64,000 nt of DNA from Nitrospira sp. GTDB taxonomy: Bacteria; Nitrospirota; Nitrospiria; Nitrospirales; Nitrospiraceae. This document shows, in pieces, positions 8,203 through 16,937 of this stretch. The notes under the pieces are model-generated. The model saw only the letters and a list, made by a program, of their open reading frames with translations, had not been told where the DNA came from and made no database searches. The stretch covers positions 1-64,000 of the forward strand of contig JADJXO010000003.1 in the NCBI GenBank assembly GCA_016715825.1, read 5' to 3'. The translations under genes were made by a program, and so were the position numbers. The stretch's first letter is position 1. The number at the start of each line of letters is the position of its first letter.

Positions 8203-8703
8203 ATGAGCTCTAATCAGACACAGCTGGGAAGCCGGGAACAACGAAACAAGCGGATCATTATGATGGTCTTGCTCGCACTTCTTTTGATGAGTGTGTCCGT
8301 TTTCCTGGGCGAACGCAAAGAATCAAGCATCATTGTCGTGACTTTCCCCAGTGGACTTCAGCTTGAGGCTGAAGTGGCGGATACTCCAGAGAAATTGCTT
8401 TTTGGGCTGGCCTTTCGCGATACATTGCCTCCCAATGGAGGCATGCTTTACATTTTCGAACAAAACGGCTTGCACCGGATCCAGACCAAAGAATATCGAT
8501 TTCCTATTGATATTCTTTGGATAGACGAGAGTCATCATGTTGTCCATATGCTGGAGCATGCGGAGCCGTGTCGTAAAGAGCCGTGCCCGTTCCTTGGGCC
8601 ACCACCTGAACCAGCTCGCTATGTCATACAGGCCGAATCGGGATTTATTCAGAAGGCAAGGGTTGCCGCCGATGATGAACTTAAATATACGCTCCGTATG
8701 TAG
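8203..8703 (+). CDS. Membrane-anchored DUF192 protein
   Basis: A 166-residue protein with a single N-terminal membrane anchor (about residues 18-36) after a basic, polar start, so most of it probably faces the periplasm. The rest is a DUF192 domain, recognised by PEKLLFGLAFRDTLPPNGGMLYIFE and PIDILWIDESHHVVHMLEHAEPC, with two cysteines in the region EPCRKEPCPF. DUF192 has no established enzymatic function. It begins a compact plus-strand group with a Rieske protein 36 bp downstream, then a chagasin-like protein and an aminotransferase. No strong ribosome binding site precedes the ATG. Confidence 0.85.
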   Translation: MSSNQTQLGSREQRNKRIIMMVLLALLLMSVSVFLGERKESSIIVVTFPSGLQLEAEVADTPEKLLFGLAFRDTLPPNGGMLYIFEQNGLHRIQTKEYRFPIDILWIDESHHVVHMLEHAEPCRKEPCPFLGPPPEPARYVIQAESGFIQKARVAADDELKYTLRM

Positions 8704-8739
8704 GATGTAGCCGCTGGAACCGCAATAAAGGATATCGGT

Positions 8740-9060
8740 ATGACCAATAGCTTTCAGAAAGTTGCGCAGATCGATGAGTTACTACCAGGTCAGTCGAAAA
8801 TCGTGAAGGTCAATGACAGGCCGATCGCGCTGTTTAACATTGGCGGAACATTTTACGCCATTCATAACAGCTGTCCTCATGAGGGTGGACCGCTTATTGA
8901 AGGAAGACTCAAAGGATTCGTCATTGCCTGTCCATGGCACGATCTGGCGTTTGATATTCGAAACGGCCAAGGTACAGATGGTGGTGGCTACTGTGTTGGA
9001 AGCTATGAAGTACAGGTTGAAGGAGCTGACATCTTGATCGGTCCACGCAAAAAGATGTAA
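8740..9060 (+). CDS. Rieske 2Fe-2S ferredoxin, single domain
   Basis: A 106-residue soluble Rieske ferredoxin of the NirD/BphF type. The 2Fe-2S ligands are C45-x-H47 (in SCPHEGG) and C64-x2-H67 (in CPWHDLAFD), and the second box is followed by the usual FDIRNGQ and a Gly-rich strand. There is no signal peptide or membrane anchor, so this is a cytosolic electron carrier, not a bc1 subunit. No oxygenase or reductase gene is adjacent, so the partner is unknown. It sits 36 bp after the DUF192 gene and 46 bp before the chagasin-like gene. Confidence 0.93.
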   Translation: MTNSFQKVAQIDELLPGQSKIVKVNDRPIALFNIGGTFYAIHNSCPHEGGPLIEGRLKGFVIACPWHDLAFDIRNGQGTDGGGYCVGSYEVQVEGADILIGPRKKM

Positions 9061-9106
9061 GCATCGGAGCAGCCCTCGATGAAGGTTCTCATGAGAAGAA
9101 AGAGAC

Positions 9107-9445
9107 GTGAGCATTTCTAGCACAGACCACAACCCTACCCTCGATTCGGCCGATTGTCGTAAGGTTGTCGTTGAACAGCCGTTCGTCATTCGCATGTGGG
9201 AAGATCGGACCAGAGGCGAACAATGGGTACCGACGTACGACACAAAAGCCCTCGCACTTTTGAGCGACGAATTCCTCCGTATCGCGAGTAATAATGCGGT
9301 GGAGAATGGGCAACGCAGCTTTGAGCTGAAGGCCGTCCAGCCCGGTGTGTATCATCTCGTTTTTGAAAAACGCATGGGATGGAAATTTACTGCCGAAGAA
9401 CGGCGAGTCTTCACAATAGAGGCCAGGCCGGTCACTGAGAGTTGA
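9107..9445 (+). CDS. Chagasin-like (I42 family) protein, putative cysteine protease inhibitor
   Basis: A 112-residue protein with the beta-strand layout of the chagasin/I42 inhibitor family. This is seen in a GEQWVPTYD loop region, NGQRSFELKAVQPGVYHLVFEKRMGW and the ending FTIEA. These correspond to the RxF-like strand and the final arginine-aromatic-Trp pattern of chagasins. The canonical NPTTG loop is not obvious, so inhibitory activity is uncertain. There is no signal peptide. The GTG start at 9107 follows a purine-rich tract (GAAAGAG). It ends 4 bp before the downstream aminotransferase, so the two are probably translated from one message. Confidence 0.6.
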   Translation: MSISSTDHNPTLDSADCRKVVVEQPFVIRMWEDRTRGEQWVPTYDTKALALLSDEFLRIASNNAVENGQRSFELKAVQPGVYHLVFEKRMGWKFTAEERRVFTIEARPVTES

Positions 9446-9449
9446 ACTC

Positions 9450-10289
9450 ATGCCTGATATTGCGTTCATTAATGGTCGTTTTGTTCCATGGCAGGATGCG
9501 ACGGTTTCGATTGATGACCGGGGATTTCAGTTTGGTGACGCAGTCTACGAAGTGGTCAGGACCTATCGCGGTATACCCTTCCAGCTGGAGGCGCACCTCG
9601 TGCGACTGGAACGGAGTGCGCGAGAGCTCTTTATTCCCTTTCTCTACCCAAGGGCTCAATGGATGCAGTGGATTCAAGATGGACTCAGCCTTGCTGAATA
9701 CCAAGAGGCCAAGGTTTATATCCAGATTACCCGGGGGGTGGCTCCTCGGGAACACGCCTTCCCTTCGCAGAACTGCCCCACGACCGTGATGACAATTAGG
9801 GAGTTGCAAGGCCTGCCAGCTGAGATGCGCCGGGTCGGCGTCAGGGCATGTACTCGCGAAGACCTTCGATGGGGACGATGCGACATCAAGAGCGTCAATT
9901 TGCTTGCCAACGTTCTTGCACGGGAAGAGGCCAGAAAAGCCGGGGTGTTCGAGACCATTTTCGTTCGAGAGGGTCTGGTCATGGAAGGAGCGCTTAGTAA
10001 TGTGATGGTTGTGCGGGAGGGAGTGGTTATGACGGCTCCCGAAAGTTCCAGAATTCTATCTGGGGTCACAAGAACAGTGGTATTGGATTTGGCGAGAAAG
10101 GAGAAGATCCCGATTGAGGAACGGTTCGTCCGAGTCAATGAGCTGTACGCTGCAGATGAGGTCTTTCTGACGGGAACTACGCTCGAAGTGCTCGGGGTGG
10201 TTCAGATTGATGGGAAGACAATTGGCCCTGGCCAGCCCGGTCCCGTGACGAAAGCGTTGGCTGCCCAGTGGGCACTCTTGACCGGTTAG
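9450..10289 (+). CDS. dat: Class IV aminotransferase, probably D-amino acid transaminase
   Basis: A 279-residue fold-type IV PLP enzyme. The fold is shown by DDRGFQFGDAVYEVVR near residue 22, the PLP lysine K147 in CDIKSVNLLANVLA, the phosphate-binding ILSGVTR region and EVFLTGTTLEV near the C-terminus. The substrate loop reads TRGVAPREH, giving R100-x-H102. This R-x-H is the D-amino acid transaminase signature; branched-chain enzymes lack it. Such enzymes interconvert D-alanine, D-glutamate and keto acids. Branched-chain or aminodeoxychorismate lyase activity remains possible. The start is 4 bp after the chagasin-like stop, and a terminator follows at 10335. Confidence 0.75.
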   Translation: MPDIAFINGRFVPWQDATVSIDDRGFQFGDAVYEVVRTYRGIPFQLEAHLVRLERSARELFIPFLYPRAQWMQWIQDGLSLAEYQEAKVYIQITRGVAPREHAFPSQNCPTTVMTIRELQGLPAEMRRVGVRACTREDLRWGRCDIKSVNLLANVLAREEARKAGVFETIFVREGLVMEGALSNVMVVREGVVMTAPESSRILSGVTRTVVLDLARKEKIPIEERFVRVNELYAADEVFLTGTTLEVLGVVQIDGKTIGPGQPGPVTKALAAQWALLTG

Positions 10290-10334
10290 TGCCCTTGCTT
10301 TGCTTCTGGGTGCGTGATATGGTGCCCCCTCTGT

Positions 10335-10358
10335 AAGTGGGCTCATGCCCACTTTTTT
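10335..10358 (+). terminator. Rho-independent terminator between dat and rimP
   Basis: AAGTGGGC, the loop TCAT, then GCCCACTT run into a T tract. It closes the DUF192-to-dat group and lies just before rimP. Any rimP start upstream of 10358 would lie inside this stem and is therefore unlikely. Confidence 0.85.
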
Positions 10359-10393
10359 GTTTGGACACATGTCAAAGAATATATAGGTTGCGC

Positions 10394-10876
10394 ATGCCGG
10401 ATGATGGTTCGGAACCGGTTGCCGACCGGTTGCAAAAAATTGTTTCCCCGATTTTGTGGACACTAGGGCTTGAGTTGGTAGACGTGATCTGTGTCGGTCA
10501 AGGTTCTCGCTCAGTCGTTCGTGTTCTGATCAGTAAACCCGGTGGAGTCACCATCGCAGATTGTGAGCAAGCACATAAGGCCCTGGGACCAGCTCTGGAT
10601 GTAGCTGATCCCTTTCCCCACGCCTATACGCTAGAGGTCTCTTCACCGGGTCTGGATCGACCGTTTAAGAGACTTCAAGACTATCAACGGGCAATTGGCA
10701 AAGAAGTGAGTCTCAAGCTTCGCCAACCACTCGAAGGTCAGTGGAAAATTAAGGGGCGATTACTGAATGTGGATGAGCAAGCGGTCGTGCTGGATCTCCT
10801 CATGTCAAAGATGACGCAGTCGATAAGGTTGGATCGAGAAGTGATCGCCGAGGCAAAGCTGGTTGTGAAACTATAA
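10394..10876 (+). CDS. rimP: Ribosome maturation factor RimP
   Basis: RimP (YlxS/P15a) assists late maturation of the 30S subunit. With the ATG at 10394 the product has 160 residues, close to the family norm. An N-terminal alpha/beta domain contains ELVDVICVG and VRVLISKPGGVTIADCEQAHKAL. The SPGLDRPFK motif follows, and then a C-terminal SH3-like barrel (KEVSLKLRQPLEGQWKIKGRL and onward). The frame continues upstream to 10337, but that part overlaps the terminator stem. It is the first gene of the rimP-nusA-infB-rbfA-truB-rpsO-pnp series. A TTGTTT-17-TATATA pair just before the ATG could be its promoter and would give an almost leaderless message. Confidence 0.93.
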   Translation: MPDDGSEPVADRLQKIVSPILWTLGLELVDVICVGQGSRSVVRVLISKPGGVTIADCEQAHKALGPALDVADPFPHAYTLEVSSPGLDRPFKRLQDYQRAIGKEVSLKLRQPLEGQWKIKGRLLNVDEQAVVLDLLMSKMTQSIRLDREVIAEAKLVVKL

Positions 10877-10926
10877 GCACGTGAAGTCCGGCGTATGAAT
10901 GGTAACTGGATGCAGGAGCCTGAGGT

Positions 10927-12078
10927 ATGAACCGAGAACTGATTTCAGTCATTGATGAAATCGGGCGTCAAAAAGGGATCGACAAAACCCGAGTAATCGG
11001 AGCCATTGAATCCGCCCTGCAGACAGCCGCGAAGAAGCGCTTTGGTCAGGCCGAAAACATTCAAGTGGAAATCGACCCCAAGACCGGAGAAATTTCTGTC
11101 GTCTCTAAAAAGACGATTGTAGAAACAGTGACCAACCCCAAAGCCGAAATTTCACTTCAGGAAGCGCGTTATTACGACAGCGAAGCGGAAGTCGGCGATG
11201 AAATTGGATCACTGATCGAGATGAACGAATTGGGACGAATCGCCGCGCAAACGGCGAAGCAAGTCATCTTTCAGAAAGTCCGGGAAGCCGAATGGGAAGC
11301 AGTTCAAAAGGAGTACTCGACGCGGCAGGGAGATCTTGTCACGGGGATCATTCTTGGTATGGAGCGTCGGAATTATCTCGTCGATCTTGGCAAGACCGAA
11401 GCTATTCTGCCGATCCAGGAGCAGATTCCTCGCGAAACCTATCGGCGTGGGGATCGTGTGAAGGCCATGTTGCTGGAAGTCCGTCGTACGCCGAAAGATG
11501 TTCAGGTCATCTTGTCTCGAAGTCACCCGCAATTCGTGGCGAAGCTTTTTGAGCTCGAAGTACCAGAGGTGATGGAGAAGATCATTGAAATTAAGTCGGT
11601 TGTTCGAGAACCGGGTGATCGGACGAAAATTGCAGTCACGTCGCGCGAAAAGGCTGTCGACCCAGTTGGAGCCTGCGTTGGGATCAAAGGGTCCCGTGTT
11701 CAGGCGGTTGTTCGTGAATTACGGGGTGAGAAGATCGACATCATCACTTGGACGCAGGATCCTCGTGTGTTCATTGCCGAAGCATTGAATCCAGCGACGA
11801 TCGAAAAGGTCGGGATCGACGAAGAGAAAAAGTCGGCCCTCGTCGTTGCGGCTGACTCGCAATTGTCCCTAGCGATCGGTAAGAACGGGCAAAATGTCCG
11901 ACTTGCCGCCCGATTGACCGGATGGAAAATCGATATCATCAGTGCAACTGAATACGAGAAGGAGAAGGTCGAGCGCGATAAGGAAATAAAAGCAGCTCTA
12001 GCAGAAGAGGCGGAAGCGCAACGACTCCAAGAGGAAGCGCGTCAAGCAGCAAGAGCCGAAGAAGCGACGAGCGAATAA
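10927..12078 (+). CDS. nusA: Transcription termination/antitermination factor NusA
   Basis: NusA binds RNA polymerase and nascent RNA and modulates pausing, termination and antitermination. The 383-residue protein has the N-terminal polymerase-binding domain (1-130), an S1 domain (about 134-200, DLVTGIILGMERRNYLVDLG), KH1 (around 230-280, VGACVGIKGSRVQAVVREL) and KH2 (about 300-350, AIGKNGQNVRLAARLTGW). The C-terminal acidic repeats of the E. coli protein are absent; instead there is a short Glu/Ala/Arg tail. It lies 50 bp downstream of rimP. The small ylxR gene often found between nusA and infB is not present. Confidence 0.97.
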   Translation: MNRELISVIDEIGRQKGIDKTRVIGAIESALQTAAKKRFGQAENIQVEIDPKTGEISVVSKKTIVETVTNPKAEISLQEARYYDSEAEVGDEIGSLIEMNELGRIAAQTAKQVIFQKVREAEWEAVQKEYSTRQGDLVTGIILGMERRNYLVDLGKTEAILPIQEQIPRETYRRGDRVKAMLLEVRRTPKDVQVILSRSHPQFVAKLFELEVPEVMEKIIEIKSVVREPGDRTKIAVTSREKAVDPVGACVGIKGSRVQAVVRELRGEKIDIITWTQDPRVFIAEALNPATIEKVGIDEEKKSALVVAADSQLSLAIGKNGQNVRLAARLTGWKIDIISATEYEKEKVERDKEIKAALAEEAEAQRLQEEARQAARAEEATSE

Positions 12079-12094
12079 CAGACGGAACCATTTG

Positions 12095-14665
12095 ATGGCT
12101 ATGCGTGTATATGAACTCGCTAAAAAGTTAGGAATGGAAAATCGCGTGCTCATCCCCGAGCTGAAGAAAATGGGTGTGTCGGTTTCGTCTCATAGCAGCA
12201 CTCTGGACGATGAGACGGTGCAAAAAGTATTGGAATCGATCGGTTCAAAATCCAATGAGCCATTACGGGTGACTGAAGGAGGTGTCACTGCAAAGTCAGT
12301 TCGTGAGGGGATGCGCGGTAAAGATGCCCCAGCCAAAGCGCAGTCGCCTGGGGACCCTCCTAAGTCAGACAAGCGGCGTATTCTGATTAAGCGAAAGAAG
12401 GAGGAGGATGAACCGCCCGAAGTTCCGCTTCCAACGCCTGTGGTTGGAGATGAGCGTTCAACGCAAATCGAGGCGGACGCTTCCGTAGCCACCTCTTCGA
12501 CGTCTGTGGATCAGGTCAGCGTAGACGTGGAGACTGAGCAAGCGTCCCCCATGGATGAAGCTCCAGCTAAGATCGTGCCGGCTCCACCATCTCCTCTTGT
12601 TCCGCAGCAGGAGGCAGTACCGCCAAGGCCAGCGACGGCTCCACCAAGCCTTGCAGCAGGAACAGTGGAGTCAGTGGCTGCCAAAAAGAAAAGCATGGCT
12701 TTTGAGGCCATTGAGGCTGAGAGGCAGAAAGATAAGGCTAAAAAAGTTCGAAAACCGGGTCGTCCCAAAGACGAGCAACCGGATGTGAAACTCCGTGAAG
12801 ATGCCGCCCGGTGGCAGGATCTTCGTGCAATCCCGGTGCAGCGACGGGAAGACCGATCCAAGCACCTGCACCACAGTGCCCCCGCTGAAATCACGAAGCC
12901 GCGTCGAAAAAGCGTCAAGGTCACCCCACGGACAACAGTCAAGGAGTTTGCTGAGCTCATCGGTCAACGGCCGGCAGACATTGTGCGCAAATTGATGGAC
13001 ATGGGCCAAATGTTGACCTTTCAACAACCGATGGATCTTGATGCGGCCTCGATTTTTGCAGAAGAAAGTGGGGTCAAGATTGAAATAGCCGTTGAACGAG
13101 GAAGTGAGGAGTTACTGCAGGATCTTGTTGAGACGGGAGAGGATGAACGGCCTGAACCTCGACCTCCGGTCGTCACCATCATGGGACACGTCGATCATGG
13201 GAAGACCTCATTGCTTGATGCGATTCGTCAAACTAATGTCGCCGAAGGTGAGGCTGGAGGTATTACTCAGCATATCGGGGCGTACACAGTTTCAGTGCAT
13301 GGGAAGCAAGTCACGTTTCTGGACACCCCTGGCCACGAGGCCTTCACCGCGATGCGTGCTCGCGGAGCAAAAGTCACTGATATCGTCATTCTGGTTGTGG
13401 CCGCGGATGACGGGGTTATGCCGCAGACAGTCGAAGCGATCCATCATGCCAAAGCTGCCGGTGTGTCTTTGATTGTTGCGATCAACAAAGTCGACAAACC
13501 TGGCGCGAACACAGAACGAGTCAAAAATGCTCTCTCGGAACACGGTTTAATTTCGGAGGCCTGGGGAGGGGACACCATTATGGTGGAGGTCTCCGCGAAA
13601 CAGAAGACGGGGCTTGATACCCTGCTGGAGATGATCTTGCTCCAGGCCGAGGTGCTTGAATTTAAGGCGGATCCACACCGACCAGCCCGAGGCATCGTGA
13701 TCGAAGCTAAAATTGAGCGAGGTCGGGGGCCGGTCGCAACGGTCTTGATACAAAGCGGGACACTCAAGGTAGCCGATGCCTATGTTGTGGGCCCATATAG
13801 CGGACGCGTTCGAGCCCTCATCAATGATCGGGGGGAAAAGACAAAACAAGCCGGTCCATCGATTCCTGTGGAAGTGATCGGATTACCCGGAGTTCCTTCG
13901 GCGGGAGATGTCTTCCACGTTGTTTCGAACGAAAGAGTGGCACGCGAGATCGCTGAAGAGCGAGCGCAAAAACGACGGGCGGTTGAGTTAGGTGGCCCGG
14001 CAAAGGTGTCGCTGGATGATCTTTTTGCGAAGATCCAGGAAGGGTCGGTCAAAGAATTAGCCATCGTAATTAAAGCTGATGTTCAAGGCTCATCTGAAGC
14101 GTTGGCAGGCGCCGTTGAGAAGCTCTCGACTGACGCGGTCAAGCTCCGTGTGATTCATAACGGAGTCGGGGGTATCATGGAGTCCGATGTGCTCCTGGCT
14201 GCTGCATCACGAGCGATCATTATCGGTTTCAACATTAGGCCAGAACCTAAGGCTGCTTCCTTAGCCGAGCAGCAAGGCGTAGATGTTAGACTCTATACCA
14301 TCATCTACGACGCCATTGCCGACATCAAGGCTGCAATGGAAGGATTGCTGGAGCCTACACTCAAAGAACGAGTCTTAGGCCGAGCCGAAGTGCGGCAAGT
14401 CTTTACGATTCCCAAGGTTGGTGCGGTGGCCGGGGCGTACGTCGTCGATGGTACAATTGCCCGATCGAGTGCTGGGGCTCGGGTTATTCGCGATAATGTC
14501 GTCGTCTATCAGGGTAAGTTGGGGTCGCTTCGGCGATTCAAGGACGATGTGCGGGAAGTTCAGCAGGGGTACGAGTGTGGATTGAGCGTTGAAAATTTCA
14601 ATGATGTCAAGACCGGAGACATCATCGAGACCTATGCAATCGATAAGATCGCAGCGAAGCTCTAG
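12095..14665 (+). CDS. infB: Translation initiation factor IF-2
   Basis: IF-2 is the GTPase that brings initiator tRNA to the ribosome. It has an N-terminal IF2_N segment (MRVYELAKKLG), a long low-complexity Pro/Ala/Lys linker to about residue 230, a second IF2_N-like module, then the G domain. The G domain shows GHVDHGKTS (G1), GGITQHIGAY (G2), DTPGHEAF (G3), NKVD (G4) and SAK (G5). Domains II to IV follow. About 856 residues, the usual size. Three possible starts are clustered at 12092 (TTG), 12095 and 12101 (both ATG); 12095 has GGA at a suitable distance. The stop of nusA is 16 bp upstream. Confidence 0.97.
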   Translation: MAMRVYELAKKLGMENRVLIPELKKMGVSVSSHSSTLDDETVQKVLESIGSKSNEPLRVTEGGVTAKSVREGMRGKDAPAKAQSPGDPPKSDKRRILIKRKKEEDEPPEVPLPTPVVGDERSTQIEADASVATSSTSVDQVSVDVETEQASPMDEAPAKIVPAPPSPLVPQQEAVPPRPATAPPSLAAGTVESVAAKKKSMAFEAIEAERQKDKAKKVRKPGRPKDEQPDVKLREDAARWQDLRAIPVQRREDRSKHLHHSAPAEITKPRRKSVKVTPRTTVKEFAELIGQRPADIVRKLMDMGQMLTFQQPMDLDAASIFAEESGVKIEIAVERGSEELLQDLVETGEDERPEPRPPVVTIMGHVDHGKTSLLDAIRQTNVAEGEAGGITQHIGAYTVSVHGKQVTFLDTPGHEAFTAMRARGAKVTDIVILVVAADDGVMPQTVEAIHHAKAAGVSLIVAINKVDKPGANTERVKNALSEHGLISEAWGGDTIMVEVSAKQKTGLDTLLEMILLQAEVLEFKADPHRPARGIVIEAKIERGRGPVATVLIQSGTLKVADAYVVGPYSGRVRALINDRGEKTKQAGPSIPVEVIGLPGVPSAGDVFHVVSNERVAREIAEERAQKRRAVELGGPAKVSLDDLFAKIQEGSVKELAIVIKADVQGSSEALAGAVEKLSTDAVKLRVIHNGVGGIMESDVLLAAASRAIIIGFNIRPEPKAASLAEQQGVDVRLYTIIYDAIADIKAAMEGLLEPTLKERVLGRAEVRQVFTIPKVGAVAGAYVVDGTIARSSAGARVIRDNVVVYQGKLGSLRRFKDDVREVQQGYECGLSVENFNDVKTGDIIETYAIDKIAAKL

Positions 14666-14767
14666 CTACGATTTCCTCGCGAGCATTGTCAATACACGGT
14701 AGAAGCCACCCAGGGAGATGACATTTACAGAGACTCATCGGTTGTCTAATCCGAATGAGCAATCGAT

Positions 14768-15049
14768 ATGGTCGTCGGACTCTGTACCGTTGAATTATTC
14801 ATGGCGGGGAACCAGTCGCTAAAAGATAAGCGGCAGGTGTTGCACTCATTGAAAGATCGACTTCGAGGCAAATTTAACCTCTCCATCGCTGAAGTGGACA
14901 GCCAGGATCTCTGGCAGAGAGCTGTCTTGGGAATGGCTTGTGTCGCGAATGACGGTGGTCATGTGAATCAAGTGCTTGACCAAGCGTTGAACACGATCAG
15001 GGACATGACGGCAGTCGAGATTGTTCGGACTCAGCTAGAATTGCTGTAA
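14768..15049 (+). CDS. DUF503 (YlxP-like) protein
   Basis: A 93-residue protein of the DUF503/YlxP family, identified by the start VVGLCTVELFMAGNQSLKDKRQVLHSLK and by SIAEVDSQDLWQRAVLGMACVANDG. In many bacteria a DUF503 gene lies exactly here, between infB and rbfA, which supports both the call and a role in ribosome or RNA metabolism. The biochemical activity is unknown. The 100-bp gap after infB holds no terminator. Confidence 0.9.
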   Translation: MVVGLCTVELFMAGNQSLKDKRQVLHSLKDRLRGKFNLSIAEVDSQDLWQRAVLGMACVANDGGHVNQVLDQALNTIRDMTAVEIVRTQLELL

Positions 15050-15092
15050 TTCTCGTTGTAATGCGTGTGATTGTCAACGACACGCGGACAAG

Positions 15093-15503
15093 ATGTCAAA
15101 AACAACCTACAAAAGGGCGGATCGGGTGGCTGATCAGATCAGGATGGAAGTAGCTGACATCCTCATGCGAAAAGTCAAAGATCCTCGTGTGCACGATGTC
15201 ACGGTCACCGATGTCGATATGACCGGAGACTTGCGTACAGCCTATGTGTATATTACGACAATGGAAACCGGCGAGGCAGAACGAAATGTTTTTTCCGGGC
15301 TCTCAAAGGCTTCTGGCTTTGTGCGAGCAGAGTTAGGACGCCGACTGTCACTTCGCTATCTTCCCGATCTCATTTTTAAAAAGGATATCAGTGGGCCTCG
15401 TGGCGATCGCATTCTGCAGTTGCTCGAAGGGCTGCAGGGGGAATCAGAAGGACATACGATAGCTGAGTCTCAGAGTGAAAGGGCGCAGGCCACCAACTCC
15501 TAA
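15093..15503 (+). CDS. rbfA: Ribosome-binding factor A
   Basis: RbfA is a KH-type protein that binds the 30S subunit during 16S rRNA 5' end maturation. The 136 residues contain the family signature: YKRADRVADQIRMEVADIL at the start, KVKDPRVHDVTVTDVDMTGDLRTAYVY, and the ending LRYLPDLIFKKD with the helix DRILQLLEGL. A polar tail of about 20 residues follows. The final A of its TAA stop is the first base of the truB ATG, so the two are translationally coupled. Confidence 0.96.
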   Translation: MSKTTYKRADRVADQIRMEVADILMRKVKDPRVHDVTVTDVDMTGDLRTAYVYITTMETGEAERNVFSGLSKASGFVRAELGRRLSLRYLPDLIFKKDISGPRGDRILQLLEGLQGESEGHTIAESQSERAQATNS

Positions 15504-16459
15504 TGAGTACGAAGACCTCTGGCATCACGATAGATCGTCGAGCCAGCCTAGACGGCGTCCTTATCGCTTACAAGGAAGCCGGATGGACGTCCCATGATGT
15601 CGTGGCCAAACTCAGGAAGGTACTTGGAGAAAGTAAGGTTGGTCACGCTGGCACTCTAGACCCCACTGCGACTGGTGTGCTTCCTATTCTGCTCGGTCGG
15701 GCTACGAGAATTTCGGAGTACCTCATGGATTGGGATAAGGAATACCGAGCGGTGTTGCGGCTTGGAGAAACGACCGATACGCAAGATGCTGCCGGCAGGG
15801 TGCTTACAACGCACAACCCATTCCAAGTGAACGAAGATGCAATTCGAACGACTGTGGCTGATTTCCGAGGGGAGCAAAAGCAATTACCTCCGATGTATTC
15901 TGCTGTAAAAGTCAGTGGCCAACCGCTGTATAAAGCAGCCAGAGCGGGAAAAGTTCTCGACAGAGTCGAACGGTCTATAACCATCCACAAACTTGAGGTG
16001 GTCGCCGTGAAGGGTCGTGATGTGACGCTGCATATTGTGTGTTCAAAAGGAACATATGTGCGCACATTATGTGCGGACATTGGGCAGTCTTTGGGGGTCG
16101 GTGGACATCTCTGTGCCTTGGAACGTGTTCGAGTTGGTCCTCTTTCGATGGATCAGGCCTTGACGATCGATCAAATTGCCGATCATCTCACCATGGGCAC
16201 GCTTGAACATCACGTGCTTTCATTAGACCATCTCTTATCCCAGCTCCCGGCCGTGGTTGTTAACGCAGAGCAGGCCGAAAGGGTCATACATGGGAATCCG
16301 GTCTCTCCGGCTGGAATCCACCAGCTTCCGGTTTCACCGAGTCCTATGTTTGTACGGTTAAAGAATGAAGCCGGTCAACTGTTGGCAATTGGCACACATG
16401 ATACTGGTAATTTGGGACCAATTAGAATTCGGAAAGTATTCAGTCTCTTGACCCATTAG
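15503..16459 (+). CDS. truB: tRNA pseudouridine(55) synthase TruB
   Basis: TruB makes pseudouridine 55 in the T arm of tRNAs. The 318-residue protein has the catalytic motif GHAGTLDPTATGVLP with D53 as nucleophile, the YRAVLRLGETTDTQD strand, the QLPPMYSAVKVSGQPLY segment and the SKGTYVRTLCADIG motif. A C-terminal PUA-like region (about 240-318) follows. The start overlaps the rbfA stop by one base (TAATG). rpsO begins 16 bp downstream. Confidence 0.97.
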   Translation: MSTKTSGITIDRRASLDGVLIAYKEAGWTSHDVVAKLRKVLGESKVGHAGTLDPTATGVLPILLGRATRISEYLMDWDKEYRAVLRLGETTDTQDAAGRVLTTHNPFQVNEDAIRTTVADFRGEQKQLPPMYSAVKVSGQPLYKAARAGKVLDRVERSITIHKLEVVAVKGRDVTLHIVCSKGTYVRTLCADIGQSLGVGGHLCALERVRVGPLSMDQALTIDQIADHLTMGTLEHHVLSLDHLLSQLPAVVVNAEQAERVIHGNPVSPAGIHQLPVSPSPMFVRLKNEAGQLLAIGTHDTGNLGPIRIRKVFSLLTH

Positions 16460-16475
16460 GATGGAAGGAACCATT

Positions 16476-16745
16476 ATGGCCTTACTTAAGGAAGCGAAGA
16501 CCGAACTTATTAAACAATTTCAACAGCATGATAAGGACTCGGGTTCCCCCGAAGTTCAGATTGCCGTGTTGACCAACCGGATCACGTATCTAACCGAACA
16601 TTTCAAGACGCATAAAAAAGATCACCATTCCCGTCGGGGTCTCTTGCAACTGGTCGGACGCAGACGGCGGTTACTTGACTATCTTCGCGGTGTAGAAGAA
16701 GCACGATACCGAACGGTGATCGAACGTCTCGGCATTCGGAAGTAA
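16476..16745 (+). CDS. rpsO: 30S ribosomal protein S15
   Basis: S15 binds 16S rRNA at the 20/22 helix junction and is a primary platform protein. The ATG at 16476 gives exactly the canonical 89 residues, beginning MALLKEAKTELIK and containing DSGSPEVQIAVLTNRI, HHSRRGLLQLVGRRRRLLDYL and the C-terminal helix. An in-frame ATG 15 bp upstream would put the GGAAGGA ribosome binding site inside the gene, so it is rejected. The order rpsO then pnp is the widespread arrangement. Confidence 0.97.
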   Translation: MALLKEAKTELIKQFQQHDKDSGSPEVQIAVLTNRITYLTEHFKTHKKDHHSRRGLLQLVGRRRRLLDYLRGVEEARYRTVIERLGIRK

Positions 16746-16765
16746 ACGGTTACCACAAGAGTCGG

Positions 16766-16792
16766 GTGGGCTCCGGCTATTGTCGAGCCCAC
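16766..16792 (+). ncRNA. Hairpin in the rpsO-pnp intergenic RNA, possible processing site
   Basis: GTGGGCTC (16766-16773) and GAGCCCAC (16785-16792) form a perfect 8-bp stem with an 11-nt loop. No T run follows, so it is not a typical terminator. In E. coli this spacer carries an RNase III hairpin that controls pnp; a similar role here is inferred from position alone. Confidence 0.4.
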
Positions 16793-16937
16793 ATAAATTC
16801 CACAGGTGAACACCGATATGCGCTTTGGCCCTGCGATGTTCGATGCCGTCAGACCAGCTTCTTCGGCTGATCGGAAGATTCGCCCGTTCGAGCGTATCTC
16901 AGTGGGCATCTGTGGATCTAACCAGAGGAGACCATAG

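Noticed and set aside
10337..10393. Earlier rimP start
   Set aside because: It lies inside the hairpin of a good terminator and adds residues without family similarity.
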